In this document: piece by piece, positions 61,612 through 64,000 of the stretch
Numbering within the stretch: position 1 is the first letter of the stretch
Layout: the number at the start of each line of letters is the position of its first letter
Origin: Pseudorhodoplanes sp.
GTDB lineage: Bacteria > Pseudomonadota > Alphaproteobacteria > Rhizobiales > Xanthobacteraceae
DNA: 64,000 nt
Direction: 5' to 3'
NCBI GenBank assembly: GCA_032027085.1
Contig: JAVSMS010000001.1
Location: 1,318,332 to 1,382,331, forward strand
Position numbers and translations under genes: made by a program
Notes under the pieces: model-generated
The model's database searches: none
Told to the model about the DNA's origin: nothing
What the model saw: only the letters and a program-made list of their open reading frames with translations

Positions 61612-62487
61612 TCAGGCCTGAACGTGATCTTGAAAAGAAGTCGCCGACGGACATGTCAGCGTGTCTGCGAAAAATTCGGCGAAGCGCTCGCGCAGGCTGT
61701 CGCGCCACGGCGCGCCCTGATCGGCGCCGTAGTGAAGCGCGCAAGGCCAGCCGGTCGGTGCGGATAAAAGATACGCGCGCACGGAGACACCCGATTCCTG
61801 AAGTCGCCGCGCGTAATTCAGGGTCTCGTCGCGCAGGAGATCGTCTTCCGCGGTCACCAGCAACGCGGGCGCGACGCGGGCAAGGCGCGAGGATCCGATC
61901 GGCGACGCGTAAGGATGCGCGGCCTTCGCCGCTGAGCCGAGATATTGATGCCAGCCATCCGCCCATTGGCACCCGGCCGGACCCGCCTTGGCTTCTCGCA
62001 TCGAACAGGTCGCGAGGCAGGGATCGAGCATCGGCGAAAGAAGGATCTGTCCCGCCAGCAGCGGGGCGCACTGGTCGCGCGCCATCAGCGCCAAGGCCGC
62101 GGCGAGATTGCCGCCGGCTTCCTCGCCGGCCACATAGAGCGGCGCCTTCTTGCCAGCCCAGCCGGCGCAGCCGCGGCCGATATGGCTCAGCACTTCGAAG
62201 GCCACGTCGAGCGCCTGCGGAAAGCGATGCTGCGGCGCCAGCGGATAATCGACGGAGACGACTACGGCGCCGGCTTCGGCAAGCAGCGTCGACACAGTCC
62301 GTCCCGACTCCAGCGATCCGGCGACAAAGGCGCCGCCGTGCAGATGTACGACCACGGGCGTCGTGCGATTCTTGTCGGTCGCGCGATAGACCCGCACACC
62401 GATCGGCGCGCCGGCCGGGCCCGGAACCGTTTCGTCGGTCCAGGTCACTGCTTTTGCTGCACCTTCTGTCTGCAGGCTCAGGGTCAT
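61612..62487 (-). CDS. Alpha/beta-hydrolase-like protein with missing nucleophile Ser
   Basis: A 291-residue protein of the HSL/acetyl-esterase (alpha/beta-hydrolase 3) family. It has the oxyanion motif HGG at 50-52 in VVVHLHGGAFVAGS and the family segment SVDYPLAPQHRFPQAL. At the nucleophile elbow, where active members have GDSAGG, it reads GEEAGG at 121-126, so Ser is replaced by E123. A downstream acid (TAEDDLLRDE) and His (ALHYGADQG) are present. It may be a pseudoenzyme or binder. It begins the efflux operon, 17 bases before the adaptor gene, so a role with the pump or its substrate is plausible. The ATG giving MTLSLQTEGA is the best start. Confidence 0.8.
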   Translation of the reverse strand: MTLSLQTEGAAKAVTWTDETVPGPAGAPIGVRVYRATDKNRTTPVVVHLHGGAFVAGSLESGRTVSTLLAEAGAVVVSVDYPLAPQHRFPQALDVAFEVLSHIGRGCAGWAGKKAPLYVAGEEAGGNLAAALALMARDQCAPLLAGQILLSPMLDPCLATCSMREAKAGPAGCQWADGWHQYLGSAAKAAHPYASPIGSSRLARVAPALLVTAEDDLLRDETLNYARRLQESGVSVRAYLLSAPTGWPCALHYGADQGAPWRDSLRERFAEFFADTLTCPSATSFQDHVQA

Positions 62488-62573
62488 TGCGCTCGGGGAC
62501 CTTGCCCCATAGGATATTGCGGCGCAGCACACCTAGGTTAACCGGATATCGGAATAAATAGGCCTGTAATGGC

Positions 62574-62594
62574 TTCACTATTTCTATACGTGAA
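62574..62594. promoter_or_regulatory. Candidate LysR-type operator between the efflux operon and its regulator gene
   Basis: TTCAC and GTGAA flank an 11-base centre (TATTTCTATAC) and contain the T-N11-A core expected for LysR proteins. The site lies in the 118-base divergent space, 11 bases before the LysR ATG and 86 bases upstream of the hydrolase start. Autoregulation plus control of the pump is inferred. Confidence 0.45.
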
Positions 62595-62605
62595 CAATAG
62601 GTCAT

Positions 62606-63550
62606 ATGCCCGCCTCCAACCGCAATCAGCAAGCCCGGTATGATCAGCTCGGGGCCATGCGCGCCTTCGCCCGAGTGGTGGAGGCTGGCACCTTCACCCG
62701 CGCCTCCGACTCGCTGGATATGCCGAAGGCGACCCTCACCAAACTGATCCAGACACTGGAAAGCCACCTGCGGACACGACTGCTGAACCGGACCACCCGC
62801 CGGGTCACCGTCACGCCGGACGGGGCCGCCTATTACGAGCGCGTCGTCCAGTTGCTGGCCGATCTCGACGAACTCGACAGCAGCATGGCCCTGTCGCAGG
62901 GGAGCCCGAAAGGTCGCCTGCGCATCGACATCAGCGGTTCGCTCGCGCTCCTGGTCGTCATTCCGGCGCTGCCGGATTTCCACGCGCGCTATCCCGATAT
63001 CCAGGTCGACGTGGGCGTCACCGACCGGCCGGTGAATCTGATCGCCGAAAATGTCGATTGCGTCGTGCGCGGCGGCGAGATCACGGACCAGACGCTGATC
63101 GCGCGGCGCATCGCCGAGCTCTCATTCATCACCTGCGCCGCGCCGTCCTATCTTGCGCGCCACGGCGAGCCGCAGCATCCGTCCGATCTCGACAAGGATC
63201 ATCATCACGTCGTCGGCTATTTCAGCGCCGAGACCGGGCGGCACTGGCCCTTCACGTTCAGCCGCAACGGCGAGACGCTCGAAATCCACGGCCGTTACAT
63301 CGCGGCATTCAATGAGGGCAGCGCCTACGTCGCCGCTGCCATTGCCGGCCTCGGCGTGATCCAGGCGCCAGCTTTCATGATTCAACGGCATCTGGACGAT
63401 GGCGCGCTGCACCCGGTGCTGACGCAATGGACGAACGAAGTGATGCCGCTGCACATCGTCTATCCGCCGAACCGGCATCTGAGCACGAAGCTCAGGGTCT
63501 TTGTCGACTGGGTCGCGGAAGTCTTCGCAAAAAGCCTGGCGCGGCGTTAG
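62606..63550 (+). CDS. LysR family regulator (CrgA/AaeR-like) of the adjacent efflux operon
   Basis: A 314-residue regulator with an N-terminal winged helix (about 15-75: MRAFARVVEAGTFTRASDSLDMPKATLTKLIQTLESHLRTRLLNRTTRRVTVTPDGAAYYERV) and a periplasmic-binding-like effector domain from about 95 (GRLRIDISGSLALLVVIPALPDFHARYPDIQVDVGVTDRPVNLIAENVDCVVRGG). The pattern matches the CrgA/AaeR branch, members of which often adjoin efflux pump genes. It is divergent from the hydrolase-adaptor-pump operon. The effector is unknown. An ATG at 62657 (MRAFARVV) is a shorter alternative start. Confidence 0.9.
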   Translation: MPASNRNQQARYDQLGAMRAFARVVEAGTFTRASDSLDMPKATLTKLIQTLESHLRTRLLNRTTRRVTVTPDGAAYYERVVQLLADLDELDSSMALSQGSPKGRLRIDISGSLALLVVIPALPDFHARYPDIQVDVGVTDRPVNLIAENVDCVVRGGEITDQTLIARRIAELSFITCAAPSYLARHGEPQHPSDLDKDHHHVVGYFSAETGRHWPFTFSRNGETLEIHGRYIAAFNEGSAYVAAAIAGLGVIQAPAFMIQRHLDDGALHPVLTQWTNEVMPLHIVYPPNRHLSTKLRVFVDWVAEVFAKSLARR

Positions 63551-63560
63551 CCATTGACGG

Positions 63561-64000
63561 TCAGCCCGGGCTGACCGGCGGCGGCGCCAGCACCTCAATG
63601 TCGGTAACCACGTCGATGACCACCGGACGATCCATCGTCACCGCCCGCTGCAGCGCCGGCGCGAATTCGTTGGGACGTTCCACGCGAATGCCGACCGCGC
63701 CCATGTCTTCCGCAATGCGCGCGAAATTGGTTGGCCGATAGGTCCACAATTCGCGCGCGCGCTCGGTCTGCTCCCCGCCATAAGCGCGGTCGAAGCCGCG
63801 CTTCGACTGATTGCCGCCGCCATTGTTGTTGACCACGGTGACCGAATTGATCTTCCAGCGCACCGCCGTCTCGATCTCGGCGATGTGATACCAGAAGCCG
63901 GCGTCGCCGGTGAACACCACCACCGGCCGCTCCGGCACTGCACATTTGGCGCCGAGCCCGGCGGAAAACGCCCAACCGAGATGTCCGCAACTGCGGATGT
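63561..64000 (-). CDS. Thiamine diphosphate-dependent enzyme, acetolactate synthase-like (5' part outside window)
   Basis: The C-terminal 145 residues of a TPP enzyme are visible; the start lies beyond base 64000. The thiamine diphosphate and magnesium motif begins at GDAGFWYH and ends about 28 residues later in VVNNNGGGNQ, preceded by GHLGWAFSAGLGAKCAVPERPVVVFT. The C terminus has LWTYRPTNFARIAEDMGAVGIRVERPNEFAPALQRAVTMDRPVVIDVVTDIEVLAPPP. This resembles acetolactate synthase-like or oxalyl/benzoylformate-type enzymes; the substrate cannot be told from this part. It converges on the LysR gene with 10 bases between stops. Confidence 0.85.
   Translation of the reverse strand, partial: IRSCGHLGWAFSAGLGAKCAVPERPVVVFTGDAGFWYHIAEIETAVRWKINSVTVVNNNGGGNQSKRGFDRAYGGEQTERARELWTYRPTNFARIAEDMGAVGIRVERPNEFAPALQRAVTMDRPVVIDVVTDIEVLAPPPVSPG

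Noticed and set aside
60398-62983. Single 861-codon minus-strand frame that appears to fuse a long N-terminal region to the efflux adaptor
   Set aside because: The adaptor has its own ATG with a good ribosome site at 61594. The part above it is out of frame with the hydrolase gene and has no similarity to any domain.
1-64000. Mobile island, prophage or CRISPR array
   Set aside because: No integrase, transposase, att-like duplication, phage structural gene or regularly spaced repeat was seen, and gene content looks like stable chromosomal functions.

Overview
The window reads as chromosomal DNA of a high-GC alphaproteobacterium, most probably a member of the Hyphomicrobiales (Rhizobiales) near Bradyrhizobium, Rhodopseudomonas or Pseudolabrys. 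The reasons are a complete hopanoid core locus, an NdvA-like cyclic glucan exporter, DUF6494 and Cys-rich secreted proteins typical of that order, and dispersed palindromic repeats of the rhizobial kind. The genus is an inference. I see no phage, insertion sequence, CRISPR array or rRNA. Coding density is very high: neighbours often overlap by 4 bp (ATGA or GTGA), and several gene pairs overlap tail to tail.

Layout, 1-11 kb: 3' part of gluQRS (cut by the window edge), an AlkA-type glycosylase overlapping an esterase, an HNH endonuclease convergent with dsbB, tRNA-Leu(CAA) with a clear promoter, a DUF6494 protein, an oxidoreductase with a SAF domain, a Cys-rich secreted protein, a YqaA/DedA-type membrane protein, a divergent HisE-like pyrophosphohydrolase, a small Tyr-rich exported protein, and putA with a divergent Lrp/AsnC regulator. 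11-27 kb: an NMT1/SsuA-type ABC importer, a LysR regulator, ndvA, an SCP2-type thiolase, a D-Ala-D-Ala carboxypeptidase coupled to a CobW-type metal chaperone, a FATP-like acyl-CoA synthetase, a DUF924 protein and a tripartite tricarboxylate transporter (TctC, TctB and a frameshifted TctA). 27-36 kb: a polysaccharide flippase with a CelD-like acyltransferase, an acyl-CoA synthetase, a CAP-domain lipoprotein, a DUF3772/MscS channel, 3-hydroxybutyrate dehydrogenase and an M23 peptidase.

36-57 kb is the hopanoid region. hpnR (C-3 methylase) lies about 2 kb before hpnN (hopanoid RND transporter). A DUF2147 protein and a GNAT/FemAB-like acyltransferase on the opposite strand separate hpnN from a tight operon hpnO-B-C-D-E-F(shc)-G. 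A converging operon, dxs-ispH-hpnH, meets it. Together these genes supply isoprenoid precursor (dxs, ispH), make squalene (hpnCDE), cyclise it to hopene (shc), add the adenosyl side chain and remove adenine (hpnH, hpnG), decorate the side chain (hpnO, hpnB), methylate ring A (hpnR) and move the lipid to the outer membrane (hpnN).

57-64 kb: an RND efflux pump (inner-membrane pump and adaptor) in an operon led by an alpha/beta-hydrolase-like protein whose nucleophile serine is replaced by glutamate. A divergent LysR regulator with a palindromic candidate operator follows, then the 3' part of a thiamine-diphosphate enzyme cut by the window edge.

All calls come from reading translations and motifs by eye; no database search was run.
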